A stretch of DNA of 64,000 nt from an uncultured Chryseobacterium sp. (GCA_913776245.1 CAJYLO010000005.1:62001-126000), one strand, 5' to 3'. Counted from the first letter of the stretch, positions 18,925 to 28,114 are shown. The notes: generated by a model from the letters alone, not told the origin. Numbers and translations: made by a program.

Positions 18925-19830
18925 ATGAAAAAATTACTTTACATATTCTTTGCAATGCTTTTCAGCCAGGCTGTTTATTCCCAGGAGCTTTTGGCAAATG
19001 TACAGATCAATAACCAACAGATTGCAGGAAGTAACACTCAGGTTTTCAGAACACTGGAAAAGTCCTTAAGAGACTTCATTAACAATACGAGCTGGACAGG
19101 AAAAAAACTTCAGAACTTCGAAAAGATCAAATGCAATTTTGCCGTGGTAATCTCCGAAAGGCCTTCTAACAACAGCTTCAAAGGATCAATTGTAGTTCAG
19201 GCAACACGTCCCGTTTTCAATTCCCAGTACGAAACACCACTGATGAACATTAACGATACCAATTTCACCTTCGAGTATAATGAAAATGAAAATCTGGTTT
19301 TCAATGAAAGACAGTTTTCCGGGAAAAACCTCATCGATGTTGTGAGTTTTTATGTTTATCTGATTCTTGGATACGATGCCGACAGTTTTCAGCTGAAAGG
19401 CGGCCAGCCTTGGTTTGACAAAGCTTTCAAAATAGCACAGAATTCCCAGAATCAGAATTATAGCGGGTGGAATGCTATTGAGAGCCAGAGAAACAGAGGC
19501 GCGCTGATCTCAGGTCTTCAGAATGAAAATACGTCTACACTCCGAACGGTGTATTACAGCTATCACAGAGCGGGACTTGATAATCTTGCAAAACAGGATC
19601 AGAACCCGGCAAAAAGAACCATTGCAGAATCTTTGATGCAGCTGAAATTCTATGAAAACAATTTCCAGATGAACTATCCTTTTTCTGTTTTCATGGAAAC
19701 AAAAAGCACCGAAATCTTTAACATATTCAATTCAGGACCAAACACTTCGGTAAACATCAGCGAACTAAAATCCCTGATGAGCATATTCTCTCCAAAGGAT
19801 ATTGACACCAAATGGGATAAATGGAAATAA
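18925..19830 (+). CDS. DUF4835 family protein, PorD-like (type IX secretion)
   Basis: A 301-aa exported protein. I place the start at the ATG at 18925 because it opens a signal peptide ending in VYSQ, whereas the open frame from 18817 overlaps coaBC. Sequence and position between coaBC and recN fit the DUF4835 family, which some annotations call PorD of the type IX secretion system. The name is from recall, and no motif here proves a secretion role. Confidence 0.7.
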   Translation: MKKLLYIFFAMLFSQAVYSQELLANVQINNQQIAGSNTQVFRTLEKSLRDFINNTSWTGKKLQNFEKIKCNFAVVISERPSNNSFKGSIVVQATRPVFNSQYETPLMNINDTNFTFEYNENENLVFNERQFSGKNLIDVVSFYVYLILGYDADSFQLKGGQPWFDKAFKIAQNSQNQNYSGWNAIESQRNRGALISGLQNENTSTLRTVYYSYHRAGLDNLAKQDQNPAKRTIAESLMQLKFYENNFQMNYPFSVFMETKSTEIFNIFNSGPNTSVNISELKSLMSIFSPKDIDTKWDKWK

Positions 19831-19865
19831 TTATTAATTAATCATTGACAATTAATAATTAAAAA

Positions 19866-21518
19866 ATGCTTTCAAGAATTTTCATTCAGAATTTTGCCCT
19901 GATCGACAGGCTGGAAATTGATCTCAAAAACGGCCTCCAGGTGATTACCGGTGAGACAGGCGCCGGAAAATCCATTATTCTCGGTGCACTCCGTCTCATT
20001 ATGGGCGAAAGAGCAGATTCTAAGTCATTCGCCAAAGCCGATTCGAAAAGCATTGTAGAAACCGAATTCTGCATTGACGATAGTTTCAGATCTTTTTTTG
20101 ATAACAATGATCTCGATTTTGAAGCACAAACCATCATCCGCAGAGAAATAGCTCCCGGAGGAAAATCCCGCGCTTTTATCAATGATGTTCCCGTAACTTT
20201 GGACATTCTGAAGGAATTGTCATCCAGGCTTATTGACATCCATTCCCAATTTGAAACCTCGGATCTTTTCACCGAATCTTTCCAGTTTGGAATCCTGGAC
20301 GGAATGGCAAAAAACAGCAGTCTGCTCACCGATTATCAAAATGTATTTAATGACTACCTGAAAGCAAAAAAAGATATTGATCAGTTAAAGAAAACCCTGT
20401 CCGAAAGCAATAAAGAATCGGATTATAAAAATTTTCTTCTGGCAGAACTGGAAGAAGCCAATCTGGATCAGATTGATTTTTCTGACTTACAGAATCAGCT
20501 GAGCATCCAGGAAAATGCAGACCAGATTAGCGAGCAGCTTTCGCAATCGTTATCAAAACTTAATGCCGAAGAGTTTGGGATCTTGCCGGGACTCTTCGAC
20601 ATCCGAAATAAAATCTCAAAACTTTCCGAGCTTTCATCCGATTACGAAGAGCTGGGCCAGAGGCTGGAAGCATCTTATCTAGAGATTAAAGACATCAATG
20701 CCGAGCTGGAAAATAAAGCGGAAAATCTTGAGATCAATCCGGCATTACTTCAGCAGCTTCTGACTTCCATCAACAGGATCAACGCTTTGTTTCTGAAACA
20801 TCAGACAGATGATATCCAAGGACTTATAGCTATCCGGGAAGAATTGGCTGCCAGCCAGAACTCTCTGGAAGGTATTGAAAATCTGATCCAGGAAAAAGAA
20901 AAACTGATCAGCAAAGCAGAAATTCAGTTGCAGAACCTGAGCAAAAAACTGACTGAAAGCCGACTGAAACATTCTTCCGATCTTGAAAATAAGGCTAAGG
21001 AAATTTTCCGCAAACTCGGTCTGGAGAAAGCCATTCTTAAAATCGACATCACGGATTCTTCCCAATTTAATATGTTTGGAAAGAATGCTATTCAGATGTT
21101 ATTTCAGGCCAATTCCGGATTTCCGCTGAAGCCGATTCAGAATGCTGTTTCCGGTGGAGAAAGATCCAGGGTAATGCTTGCCATCAAAAAAATAATGGCG
21201 GAAAACAATGCTTTGCCAACCCTGATTCTTGATGAGATTGACACCGGTGTTTCCGGAAGAATTGCCGAAGAAATGGGGAAACTGATGCAGGAAATGGCCA
21301 ATGATCTTCAACTCATCGTGATTACACATCTTGCACAGGTGGCTGCCAAAGGAAATGAGAATTATAAAGTTGTTAAATATGACGAAAACGGCATAACAAA
21401 AACAACTATTCTAAAACTTTCTGATGAGGAGAAACTCAATGAAATAGCCCAGCTTATTTCCGGCTCTAAAATCACCGAAGCCGCTATTTCACAGGCTAAA
21501 GAGCTGATAAGTCATTAG
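19866..21518 (+). CDS. recN: DNA repair ATPase RecN
   Basis: A 550-aa SMC-like protein with Walker A GETGAGKS near residue 30 and coiled-coil arms through roughly residues 150-400. The ABC signature VSGGERSRVMLA near residue 420 is followed by Walker B LILDEIDTGVSG. RecN holds broken DNA ends during recombinational repair. Length is normal. Confidence 0.95.
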   Translation: MLSRIFIQNFALIDRLEIDLKNGLQVITGETGAGKSIILGALRLIMGERADSKSFAKADSKSIVETEFCIDDSFRSFFDNNDLDFEAQTIIRREIAPGGKSRAFINDVPVTLDILKELSSRLIDIHSQFETSDLFTESFQFGILDGMAKNSSLLTDYQNVFNDYLKAKKDIDQLKKTLSESNKESDYKNFLLAELEEANLDQIDFSDLQNQLSIQENADQISEQLSQSLSKLNAEEFGILPGLFDIRNKISKLSELSSDYEELGQRLEASYLEIKDINAELENKAENLEINPALLQQLLTSINRINALFLKHQTDDIQGLIAIREELAASQNSLEGIENLIQEKEKLISKAEIQLQNLSKKLTESRLKHSSDLENKAKEIFRKLGLEKAILKIDITDSSQFNMFGKNAIQMLFQANSGFPLKPIQNAVSGGERSRVMLAIKKIMAENNALPTLILDEIDTGVSGRIAEEMGKLMQEMANDLQLIVITHLAQVAAKGNENYKVVKYDENGITKTTILKLSDEEKLNEIAQLISGSKITEAAISQAKELISH

Positions 21519-21545
21519 AAAACTATCATCCAAAAATATTTTTTT

Positions 21546-22976
21546 ATGGATAACAGACGTGTTTTTTTAAAAAAAGCAGCTTTGGGAACGATGTTTCTCA
21601 CGACACCTAAAACTGTTATCAATGTTTTTGATAGGGATTTCAAATCCAACAGACCGCCGAAAGATAAAAGGAAATTCGTTTCTGTAGCTGTAGAAAAGAC
21701 CATTGAATCCGTAAAGAAAAGTATCAAAGACAAAGAAATTGCCTGGATGTTTGAAAACTGTTTCCCGAACACGCTGGATACAACCGTTCAATACTACGAA
21801 AAAAACGGAAAACCATACAGCTACGTTATTACCGGAGACATTGATGCGATGTGGCTTCGAGATTCATCTGCCCAGGTCTGGCCTTATCTGAGTCTTGCAA
21901 AAGAAGACCGTCAGCTGAAAGCGATGCTGAAGGGCGTTATCAATAAACAATGTGAATGTGTGCTGCTGGATCCATACGCCAATGCTTTTTACAATGATCC
22001 TTCTCAGAAAAGCGAATGGATGAATGACCAGACCGAGATGAAACCCGGTGTGCACGAGAGAAAATGGGAAATCGATTCTCTGTGTTATGTGGTGCGGCTT
22101 GCTTACGGCTATTGGAAAGACACGAATGACGGCAGCATCTTTGACAGCCAATGGAAACAGATGGCAGAAACAATTATCAGGACATTTACCGATCAGCAAA
22201 GAAAAGAATCCAAAGGATTATACCACTTCCAGAGGCAAAACGGTAATCCGCTAGACACCCAGTTTGCAGGCGGTTTTGGTAACCCGACCAAGAAAGTGGG
22301 TCTGATCCATTCGATGTTCCGCCCGTCTGACGATGCAACATTTTATCCATTCCTGATCTCTTCCAATATGTTTGCTGTAGTCTCTCTCAGACAACTTTCA
22401 GAGCTATTCCGCGATGTTTATAAAGATATTAGCCTTACAGAAAAAGCATCTGCATTGGCCGACGAAATTGATATTGCTATAAAAAATTACGCTATCCTGG
22501 ATCATCCTGTAGCAGGGAAAATTTTCCCACTGGAGATTGACGGATTCGGGAATGCCCTTTTTATGGATGATGCCAATGTTCCTAATCTTTTATCAATTCC
22601 TTATCTGGGCTATACGGAGGTTAATCATGATGTCTATCAGAATACCCGGAAGTTTTCGCTCAGCCACAATAATCCCTGGTTCAATTCGGGTAAGTTTGCA
22701 AAAGGAATCGGCGGTCCTCACGTCGGTGAAAATAAGATATGGCCTTTAGGGCTCATCATGCAGGCTCTCACCAGTAATGATGATGATGAAATTCTTTACT
22801 GCCTGCGAACCCTCAAAACCACCCATGCAGGAACAGGTTTCATCCACGAATCTTTTGATGTCGATCATCCAGAAGATTTTTCCAGATCCTGGTTTGCCTG
22901 GGCCAATACGTTATTCGGGGAAGTGATCCTTCATCTTCATAAAGAAAGACCAGAGCTTCTTTCCAAAGACCTCTGA
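21546..22976 (+). CDS. Glycoside hydrolase family 125 exo-alpha-1,6-mannosidase-like protein
   Basis: A 476-aa protein that begins with a twin-arginine signal (RRVFLKK, hydrophobic stretch to about residue 25), so it is probably exported folded. The GH125 (DUF1237) core includes GDIDAMWLRDSSAQVWPYL near residue 98 and the Asp/Glu-rich C-terminal half ending in FDVDHPEDFSRSWFAWAN. Known members are metal-independent alpha-mannosidases. It sits 27 bp after recN. Confidence 0.87.
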   Translation: MDNRRVFLKKAALGTMFLTTPKTVINVFDRDFKSNRPPKDKRKFVSVAVEKTIESVKKSIKDKEIAWMFENCFPNTLDTTVQYYEKNGKPYSYVITGDIDAMWLRDSSAQVWPYLSLAKEDRQLKAMLKGVINKQCECVLLDPYANAFYNDPSQKSEWMNDQTEMKPGVHERKWEIDSLCYVVRLAYGYWKDTNDGSIFDSQWKQMAETIIRTFTDQQRKESKGLYHFQRQNGNPLDTQFAGGFGNPTKKVGLIHSMFRPSDDATFYPFLISSNMFAVVSLRQLSELFRDVYKDISLTEKASALADEIDIAIKNYAILDHPVAGKIFPLEIDGFGNALFMDDANVPNLLSIPYLGYTEVNHDVYQNTRKFSLSHNNPWFNSGKFAKGIGGPHVGENKIWPLGLIMQALTSNDDDEILYCLRTLKTTHAGTGFIHESFDVDHPEDFSRSWFAWANTLFGEVILHLHKERPELLSKDL

Positions 22977-22982
22977 TATCAA

Positions 22983-24500
22983 TTACAGCTGATTAAGCTT
23001 CAGCAGCGGATCAATATATTCACGGTCATTGCTGAGTCTGGGAACCTTGTTCTGCCCACCCAATTTTCCGCGGCTTGCCATCCATTCATAGAAAAGATTC
23101 GGTTTTGCGACGTGGACTATAGGTTTTCGCAGGGTGATATCATTGTAACGCTTGGCTTCGTAATCAGAGTTGAGCGTTTTCAGTGTCCTGTCGAACATAT
23201 CGGTAAAAGTATTAAGACAGGCCGGTTTCCGGGTAAATTCGAAGATCCACTCGTGGCAGCCTTTTGTACTGTTGGTCATAAAAACAGGAGCGCCGGTGTA
23301 GTCCGATATGCTGGCATCCAGGTTTTCGCAGGCTATTTTGAGTGCCGTTTCTACATTATCGATCATCAATTCTTCTCCAAATGCATTGATGTAATGTTTC
23401 GTTCTGCCGGAAATCTTAATCCGGTAAGGATGGAGTGACGTAAACCTGACCGTATCGCCAATAAGATAGCGCCACAGCCCGCCATTGGTACTGATAACCA
23501 CTGCATAGTTTTTACCCAATTCAACCTCCGAAATCGGAATAGCGTCCCTGCTGCCGGCATAATAATGATCCATCGGGATGAATTCATAGAAAATACCATA
23601 ATCCAGCATCAGCAGCATCTCATCGCTCCCCGACTGATCCTGAATGCCAAAAAAGCCTTCCGAAGCATTGTAGATCTCATAATACCGGATGTTCTTGCCG
23701 ATGATTTCCCTGTACTGATTTTTATACGGTTTGAAGCTGATGCCCCCGTGAAAAAACACTTCCAGATTGGGCCAAAGCTCACCGATGTTTTGTTTACCGG
23801 TTTCCTGCAAAGTCCTTTGCAAAAGCACCATCATCCAGCTGGGAACGCCGGTGAGGCTGCCCACATCTTCATTTCTTACCTCATTAATGATCGCTTTCAT
23901 CTTGCTTTCCCACTCGGACATCAATGAAATCTTTTTATTCGGTGTGTTGATGATCTCTACCCAAAACGGAAGATTCTCTATAAGAATCGCAGAAAGGTCT
24001 CCGAATTTTGTATTGAAATCCTGATAGGTTTCCGCGCTGCCTCCCAGCCTGAGATTCTTATGCTGGAACAGCTCACTTTCCGGGTGGTTATTGACATAGA
24101 TGGAGACCATATCTTTCCCGGCTTTGTAATGGCAATCTTCCAGGCTTTCTGCAGTAATCGGGATGTATTTGCTTTTGGCATTGGTGGTTCCGGAAGATTT
24201 TGCAAACTGCTTTATCAGTCCGGGCCAGATGACGTCTTTCTGCCCTTGTCTCGCCTTTTCTATATACGGTTCAAAGTCTTCGTAACAAACTACGGGCACT
24301 TTTCTCTGGAAATCCCGGTAATTGGAGATGGTGCTGAAACCATACTTCTGCCCATACTCGGTTTCCTCGGCATGAAACAGCTGGGAAAACAAAAGTCCTT
24401 CCTGGGTTTCCACAGGATGCTTTATAAAACTTTCTATCTGATCTATCCTCTGACGGATAAACCAGTTGACCACCGTATTGAAAAGTGCCTTTGTTGCCAT
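22983..24500 (-). CDS. GH3 auxin-responsive promoter family protein (acyl-adenylate-forming)
   Basis: A 505-aa member of the GH3 branch of the ANL superfamily. The nucleotide-binding loop is KSSGTTNAKSKYIP near residue 110. Later motifs are 'YNASEGFFGIQD' near residue 285 and the C-terminal domain with GRTKHYINAFGEEL. Plant members link amino acids to hormones through an acyl-AMP; the bacterial substrate is unknown. It converges with the GH125 gene. Confidence 0.85.
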   Translation of the reverse strand: MATKALFNTVVNWFIRQRIDQIESFIKHPVETQEGLLFSQLFHAEETEYGQKYGFSTISNYRDFQRKVPVVCYEDFEPYIEKARQGQKDVIWPGLIKQFAKSSGTTNAKSKYIPITAESLEDCHYKAGKDMVSIYVNNHPESELFQHKNLRLGGSAETYQDFNTKFGDLSAILIENLPFWVEIINTPNKKISLMSEWESKMKAIINEVRNEDVGSLTGVPSWMMVLLQRTLQETGKQNIGELWPNLEVFFHGGISFKPYKNQYREIIGKNIRYYEIYNASEGFFGIQDQSGSDEMLLMLDYGIFYEFIPMDHYYAGSRDAIPISEVELGKNYAVVISTNGGLWRYLIGDTVRFTSLHPYRIKISGRTKHYINAFGEELMIDNVETALKIACENLDASISDYTGAPVFMTNSTKGCHEWIFEFTRKPACLNTFTDMFDRTLKTLNSDYEAKRYNDITLRKPIVHVAKPNLFYEWMASRGKLGGQNKVPRLSNDREYIDPLLKLNQL

Positions 24501-24506
24501 GCTTCA

Positions 24507-24514
24507 CAAATATA
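24507..24514 (-). promoter_or_regulatory. -7 box very close to the GH3-family start
   Basis: TATATTTG on the minus strand ends 6 bp before the ATG. If used, the mRNA would be leaderless or nearly so. Confidence 0.35.
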
Positions 24515-24572
24515 ATAAAATTTGAGAATGGAAAAAGGCATGATACGCCGAAAGAAGAAAACAGGTGCCTTT

Positions 24573-25502
24573 TTATTGCTCAGAAGCGGGATCGTCATAC
24601 TGCCGGATAGACTGGTTTAGTGCTTCTTTCACTTTAGTGATAAGACTTTCCGGCTCTATGACCTTTACCTGATTCCCGAAGGATAATATCTCCTGAACAA
24701 AATCATAGGTGGGGAAAAGATCATAGGTGAAGTACACGTATTTTTCAGTTTCCTTCCGGATCTGCTGGGAGTGGTGCAGCGGCGCACTCTTCAGATATTC
24801 TCCCTGCTCGCGTGTGGACCTGATGACGATCTTTTCCGGCTCTTCTTCCAGATTCATGATGCCGAATGCATTTTTGAAGTGCTCTTTCAGATTAAACTTT
24901 TCTGTGAGCCTGAAGCCGGCTTTGCTGACAGAAAGGTCACTGATCCTGTCCAGGCCGAAGGCTTTGAGCTTATCATCTTTGGTATCTATGGCAATGAGAT
25001 ACCAGCGGTCCTTGGATTCTTTGAGTGCGAGCGGATGCACTTTCCTGGAGGTGATGCTCTGGTCTTTGTATTTGAAATGGCGGAATTCTAAAATCCTTTT
25101 GTTCCGGATGGCGAAAAGGAGATCATAGAAGTTATGAATGCCGCGCGGCATGCGGTTTTCCAGGTAGACAAACTCGGCGAAATCCGGCTGGGAATTGACG
25201 GCATTCATGATCTGGAAGGATTCCAGCAGGCGCTGGTTATACTCGTCTACTTCCATGACGGGGCGGCTTTCTATATAGTACCGGTTATCACCCTTTTTTT
25301 TGTTATGAATATCAAAATTGAAAAGATTCGCTATGTCTTTGATATCTCTCTGCAGGGTGCGGATGGAATAGCTGGTGATACCGGCATCCTGAAACTCGAA
25401 AGAGCTGAGGAGGTAGCTCTCCAGCTCCGGATAGGTGGCCGGCGAGCGCTCCAGTCTTTTGATGACGAGGGCATACCTGGTGAGATAGAAATCTTTTTTC
25501 AT
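24573..25502 (-). CDS. WYL domain-containing transcriptional regulator
   Basis: A 309-aa protein. Residues 1-75 form a DeoR-like winged helix ('SIRTLQRDIKDI' near residue 46). The WYL domain carries the literal WYL at 167-169, and a WCX-type C-terminal domain with the GxxVxVxEP-like 'FGNQVKVIEPESL' ends the protein. WYL proteins sense nucleic acid or other ligands and often repress defence or prophage-like genes. Its own promoter contains the 16-bp dyad found also before the effector operon, the patatin and the M15 genes, so it is the obvious candidate to bind that motif. Binding and direction of control are inferred. Confidence 0.88.
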   Translation of the reverse strand: MKKDFYLTRYALVIKRLERSPATYPELESYLLSSFEFQDAGITSYSIRTLQRDIKDIANLFNFDIHNKKKGDNRYYIESRPVMEVDEYNQRLLESFQIMNAVNSQPDFAEFVYLENRMPRGIHNFYDLLFAIRNKRILEFRHFKYKDQSITSRKVHPLALKESKDRWYLIAIDTKDDKLKAFGLDRISDLSVSKAGFRLTEKFNLKEHFKNAFGIMNLEEEPEKIVIRSTREQGEYLKSAPLHHSQQIRKETEKYVYFTYDLFPTYDFVQEILSFGNQVKVIEPESLITKVKEALNQSIRQYDDPASEQ

Positions 25503-25535
25503 TGTGTGATCTTAGTTTTTATTTTGTTCGTGAGA

Positions 25536-25570
25536 CAAATATAAATTCTAAATGCGACAAAAGGTGTCGT
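25536..25570 (-). promoter_or_regulatory. Shared dyad promoter, site 1 (before the WYL regulator)
   Basis: On the minus strand the dyad ACGACACCTTTTGTCG (25570-25555) is followed by 11 nt and the -7 box TATATTTG (25543-25536), 33 bp before the WYL start. It is one of five copies with identical layout, and suggests autoregulation. Confidence 0.75.
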
Positions 25571-25597
25571 GTTTTAGATTTGTGGATAAGTTTTAGG

Positions 25598-25945
25598 TTA
25601 TTTTTTCTCAAGCAACTGAGAGGTAAGCTCTTTGAGTTCTTTGTATGGAATATTGGCTAAAGACTCTTTTATACTTGATTGTGAAGGGCTTTCTTTTCTC
25701 AGATTATTGAGTGGATGTGTCTCTGAAAGAATGGTTTGAGAGTCTGGAATATAGGAGAGTAAATCATTGGGCTCACAGATGAGGACTCTGCAAAGCAACT
25801 CTATATGATCTAAGCGAAATACCCGGGTCTTGCTGCTGAGAATGTTATGGGCTGTTGCGCGGGAAATGCCGGCTTTTACAAGATAGGTGTATGGTCTTTC
25901 TATTCCGCGGGCTTCGAAGATGGGTTTTAGGTTGAGATTTAGCAT
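25598..25945 (-). CDS. Small XRE/Cro-type helix-turn-helix protein
   Basis: A 115-aa protein. Residues 1-65 fit a Cro/C1-type helix-turn-helix with the recognition region 'LVKAGISRATAHNILSS', and the rest is polar and helical. It is encoded upstream of the WYL gene on the same strand, with the WYL promoter between them. Target genes are unknown. Repeats at 26185-26240 upstream are possible binding sites. Confidence 0.72.
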   Translation of the reverse strand: MLNLNLKPIFEARGIERPYTYLVKAGISRATAHNILSSKTRVFRLDHIELLCRVLICEPNDLLSYIPDSQTILSETHPLNNLRKESPSQSSIKESLANIPYKELKELTSQLLEKK

Positions 25946-26184
25946 TGTGTGTTTTTTGTTAAAGATAATAAGTTTGTTTTATACTTTGATGACTGTCTTG
26001 ATTTTTGGTATCCAATTATCGCAAATGAAAAAAAAGTGATGAAAGTTAAAACTATACTGATGCAATAGAAAACAATATTTATATAATATAAAAATATATC
26101 GTTAGAATATAAAATTTAGTTAATATAAGTAAAAAACAAATTAATATTATGTAAAACCAATATAGAATAATCTAAAACAATATC

Positions 26185-26240
26185 GCAAAAAGTGAAAATC
26201 ATCTCGTTAAAACATAAAATGAATCTGCAAAAAGTGAAAA
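26185..26240. repeat. Two GCAAAAAGTGAAAA repeats 42 bp apart
   Basis: An identical 14-mer occurs at 26185-26198 and 26227-26240, a distance of 42 bp (about four helical turns). A looser copy lies near 26019. Candidate operators for the nearby HTH gene; no further support. Confidence 0.35.
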
Positions 26241-26305
26241 CGAAAGTATCAAAAAATAAAAAACAGTAACACATTACGGTACTGTATTATTTTGATTTTA
26301 TAAAA

Positions 26306-26326
26306 GCACGGATTGCAAATCCGCGC
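26306..26326. repeat. REP-like palindrome
   Basis: GCACGGATT and AATCCGCGC pair around a 3-nt loop. Related copies occur within both long direct repeats (26468 and 31568) and, as a terminator, at 33826-33856. Confidence 0.55.
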
Positions 26327-26339
26327 TATCGGGTTTGCG

Positions 26340-26483
26340 ACTACGCTTTGTTGGATTGAGATGTGCTTTATTGGATGGTGACTATGTCTTGTTGGATTGT
26401 GGCTATACTCTAAGACGCAAAAAAAGCAGTAACAAATTGTGTTGCTGCTTTGGTTTTAATTGTATAAAGCACGGATTGCAAAT
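26340..26483. repeat. Long direct repeat, copy A
   Basis: Nearly identical to 31440-31583 at a constant offset of 5100 bp. The two differ at only a few positions, for example in the terminator loop. It contains two or three 21-nt units related to CTTTGTTGGATTGAGACTG, a hairpin and half of a REP-like palindrome. Confidence 0.75.
26423..26451 (-). terminator. Terminator inside direct repeat A
   Basis: AAAGCAGTAACA pairs with TGTTGCTGCTTT (one G-T pair). The minus-strand product ends in a run of T. It lies downstream of the last toxin/immunity remnant. Confidence 0.55.
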
Positions 26484-26494
26484 CCGCGCTATCC

Positions 26495-26560
26495 GGGTCT
26501 AATATGGTTTGCAATTCGACTTCTATTTTTAAATCATTTGCAGATTTTGCTTTCGGTGTC
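26495..26560 (-). pseudogene. Remnant 4 of the deaminase toxin tip
   Basis: Minus-strand sequence starts with the codons for DTESKI and then jumps to 'ANDLKIEVELQTILDP'. The internal deletion joins two copies of GCAAAATC. It is cut off at the REP-like palindrome and out of frame across the deletion. The 5' junction is the same as in the other orphan tips. Confidence 0.65.
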
Positions 26561-26573
26561 TAAAAATAAAAAA

Positions 26574-26596
26574 AGAGGCTGCTGAATGCAACCTCT
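26574..26596 (-). terminator. Terminator after SUKH copy 3
   Basis: AGAGG/CCTCT stem with a further GC pairing inside; on the minus strand a run of T follows. Nearly identical to 28126-28148. Confidence 0.65.
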
Positions 26597-26600
26597 AAAA

Positions 26601-27061
26601 TTATTTCTGTTTTAAAGCGCCATCAATACACTCATCAATAAAATCACTAAAGGAATTATTTGTTCGTACATAATAAACATATTCTCCTTTCTCATTTTTA
26701 TGAAATTTTTCTTCCGCATATATATAGGGGGATTATCGCCTTCATCCAAGAAAAAAAACAAGCATTGATCATTCCCATATTCTCCAAAAATAAAGTGTGG
26801 TTTCAAATGTAAATTGACATCATCCATACTTTCTTTTAGATTAGTTTGGATTAAATCCAAGTATTCAAAACCACTCTCCCAACTACCAAAAATACTATTT
26901 CTATTTCCAGCTAAAAATAAAAATTCTTTGTAGGCTGTTGGTAATTTTATATTTAACTCCTGTTCTAATTTATTTATTTCCTGTTCTGATACTCCTATTT
27001 TAGATATTTTAGGATTCTCATTATAAAAATTTTCTAATTTTTTCAAATATTCTAATTGCAT
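26601..27061 (-). pseudogene. SUKH (SMI1/KNR4) immunity copy 3, frameshifted
   Basis: The first 113 or so residues match the intact copy at 28153-28611, with the SUKH motif 'KLPTAYKEFLFLAGN' near residue 38 and 'FFFLDEGDNPP' near residue 100. After DNPP a 4-nt loss in a TA dinucleotide run throws the frame, giving a 149-aa product that stops at 26612 with an unrelated hydrophobic tail. The original frame continues undamaged to a stop at 26601 and encodes the same C-terminus as copy 1. The cause could be slippage, decay or a sequencing error. Confidence 0.75.
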
Positions 27062-27066
27062 AATAA

Positions 27067-27336
27067 TTACTTTTTATAAGGATTTTCTACTTTGTATTTA
27101 GGATATAGCTCAATTAATCTCTCTGTATTATTTGCACCACTGCTATAAATATTAATTTCTGCATTGTATTTGGCCTGAAATTTAACCATTTGTTCCTGAC
27201 ATTTTATACAGGGATCTAATATAGTCTGCAATTCTGCTTCTATTCTTAAGTCGTTTGCCGATTTTGCGCCTACTTGTTTCATTGTTTCTTTTAAATGTAT
27301 GTCTTCAAACTCACGGAAGATTTTACTCTCGGTGTC
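27067..27336 (-). pseudogene. Orphan deaminase toxin tip 3
   Basis: An intact 89-codon frame corresponding to residues 532-619 of the full toxin: DTESKI, then LDPCIKCQEQ. It has no promoter, start region or N-terminal part of its own; upstream lies directly the terminator of SUKH copy 2. An ATG at 27366 could give a 99-aa product, but its first 10 residues come from the junction. It looks like a stored cassette, with its immunity gene 5 bp downstream. Confidence 0.72.
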
Positions 27337-27348
27337 TTGAAATAAAAA

Positions 27349-27372
27349 AGAGGTTGCTATTAACAAACCCCT
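27349..27372 (-). terminator. Terminator after SUKH copy 2
   Basis: AGAGGTT pairs imperfectly with AAACCCCT; poly-T follows on the minus strand. Equivalent in position to 26574 and 28126. Confidence 0.5.
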
Positions 27373-27378
27373 TTAAAA

Positions 27379-27843
27379 TTAACTATTTTTTAATTCTGCC
27401 TCAATACATTTATCAATATACTCACTAAAAGAATCTTTAAATTTCATATAAGAAACAGGCTCACTTTTATCATTCAATAATCCTTTTTCTGCAATAAAGT
27501 TATAAACGGGGGGGTCATCTCCATCATTTAAAAAGAAAAACATAAACGAATCTGCATCAGCGTATTCTGCAAAACACCATATATTTTTTAAATTTAGTTT
27601 TTCTGCATTTATTCTCATTTCTGCTAACTCTTGCATATATGGTAAATTATCAAAATCTATTTCAAAATTATTTATAATATTATCATATTTTCCTCCTAAA
27701 AATAAAAACTCTTTATATGCCCTGGGTAAAGTTATACTAAGTTTATTTTCAAGTTGAAATATTTCTTGTTCTGAAGCTCCTTTGTTTTCATCTCCTTTTA
27801 TTATAGGAGTGTTTTTCATTTTCGTTAAATATTCTATTTGCAT
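27379..27843 (-). CDS. SUKH (SMI1/KNR4) immunity protein, copy 2
   Basis: A 154-aa SUKH-fold protein with 'ITLPRAYKEFLFLGGKYDN' near residue 37 and 'FMFFFLNDGDDPPVYN' near residue 100. Known SUKH proteins neutralise nuclease and deaminase toxins. It pairs with the broken toxin tip at 27851-28114 and has diverged clearly from copies 1 and 3, so it may protect against a different toxin variant. No signal peptide, so it acts in the cytoplasm. Confidence 0.82.
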   Translation of the reverse strand: MQIEYLTKMKNTPIIKGDENKGASEQEIFQLENKLSITLPRAYKEFLFLGGKYDNIINNFEIDFDNLPYMQELAEMRINAEKLNLKNIWCFAEYADADSFMFFFLNDGDDPPVYNFIAEKGLLNDKSEPVSYMKFKDSFSEYIDKCIEAELKNS

Positions 27844-27850
27844 TGTATTT

Positions 27851-28114
27851 TTATTTAGGTTTTTCTACTTTTAATTTTGGATATAACTTTTCTAACTTAG
27901 GTGTTTTTTTTGCACCACTGCTGTATATATTAATTTTTGCATTATACTTTGCTTGGAATACATTCATCTGTCCGCTACAAATTTTACAAGGATCAAGAAT
28001 CGTTTGTAGTTCCACTTCTATCTGTAATTCGCTATCTGATTTTGCACTTAACTAGTTCATCATTTTTTTTAAATGAATATCTTCAAACTTTCTAAATATT
28101 TTGCTCTTGGTGTA
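27851..28114 (-). pseudogene. Orphan deaminase toxin tip 2, degenerate
   Basis: An 88-codon match to the toxin C-terminus. The first motif reads YTKSKI instead of DTESKI, which loses the catalytic Glu, and a TAG follows near codon 20 (in 'MMN*LSAKSD'). The PCKIC zinc motif and the C-terminus remain recognisable. No start region. It abuts the terminator of SUKH copy 1. Confidence 0.75.

Larger units (their letters stand above)
25946..26494. other. Gene-free, very AT-rich region at the island edge
   Basis: About 550 bp without a credible gene. It holds two copies of a 14-mer (26185, 26227), a palindromic repeat (26306-26326), copy A of the long direct repeat (26340-26483) and a terminator (26423-26451). 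Confidence 0.6.
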
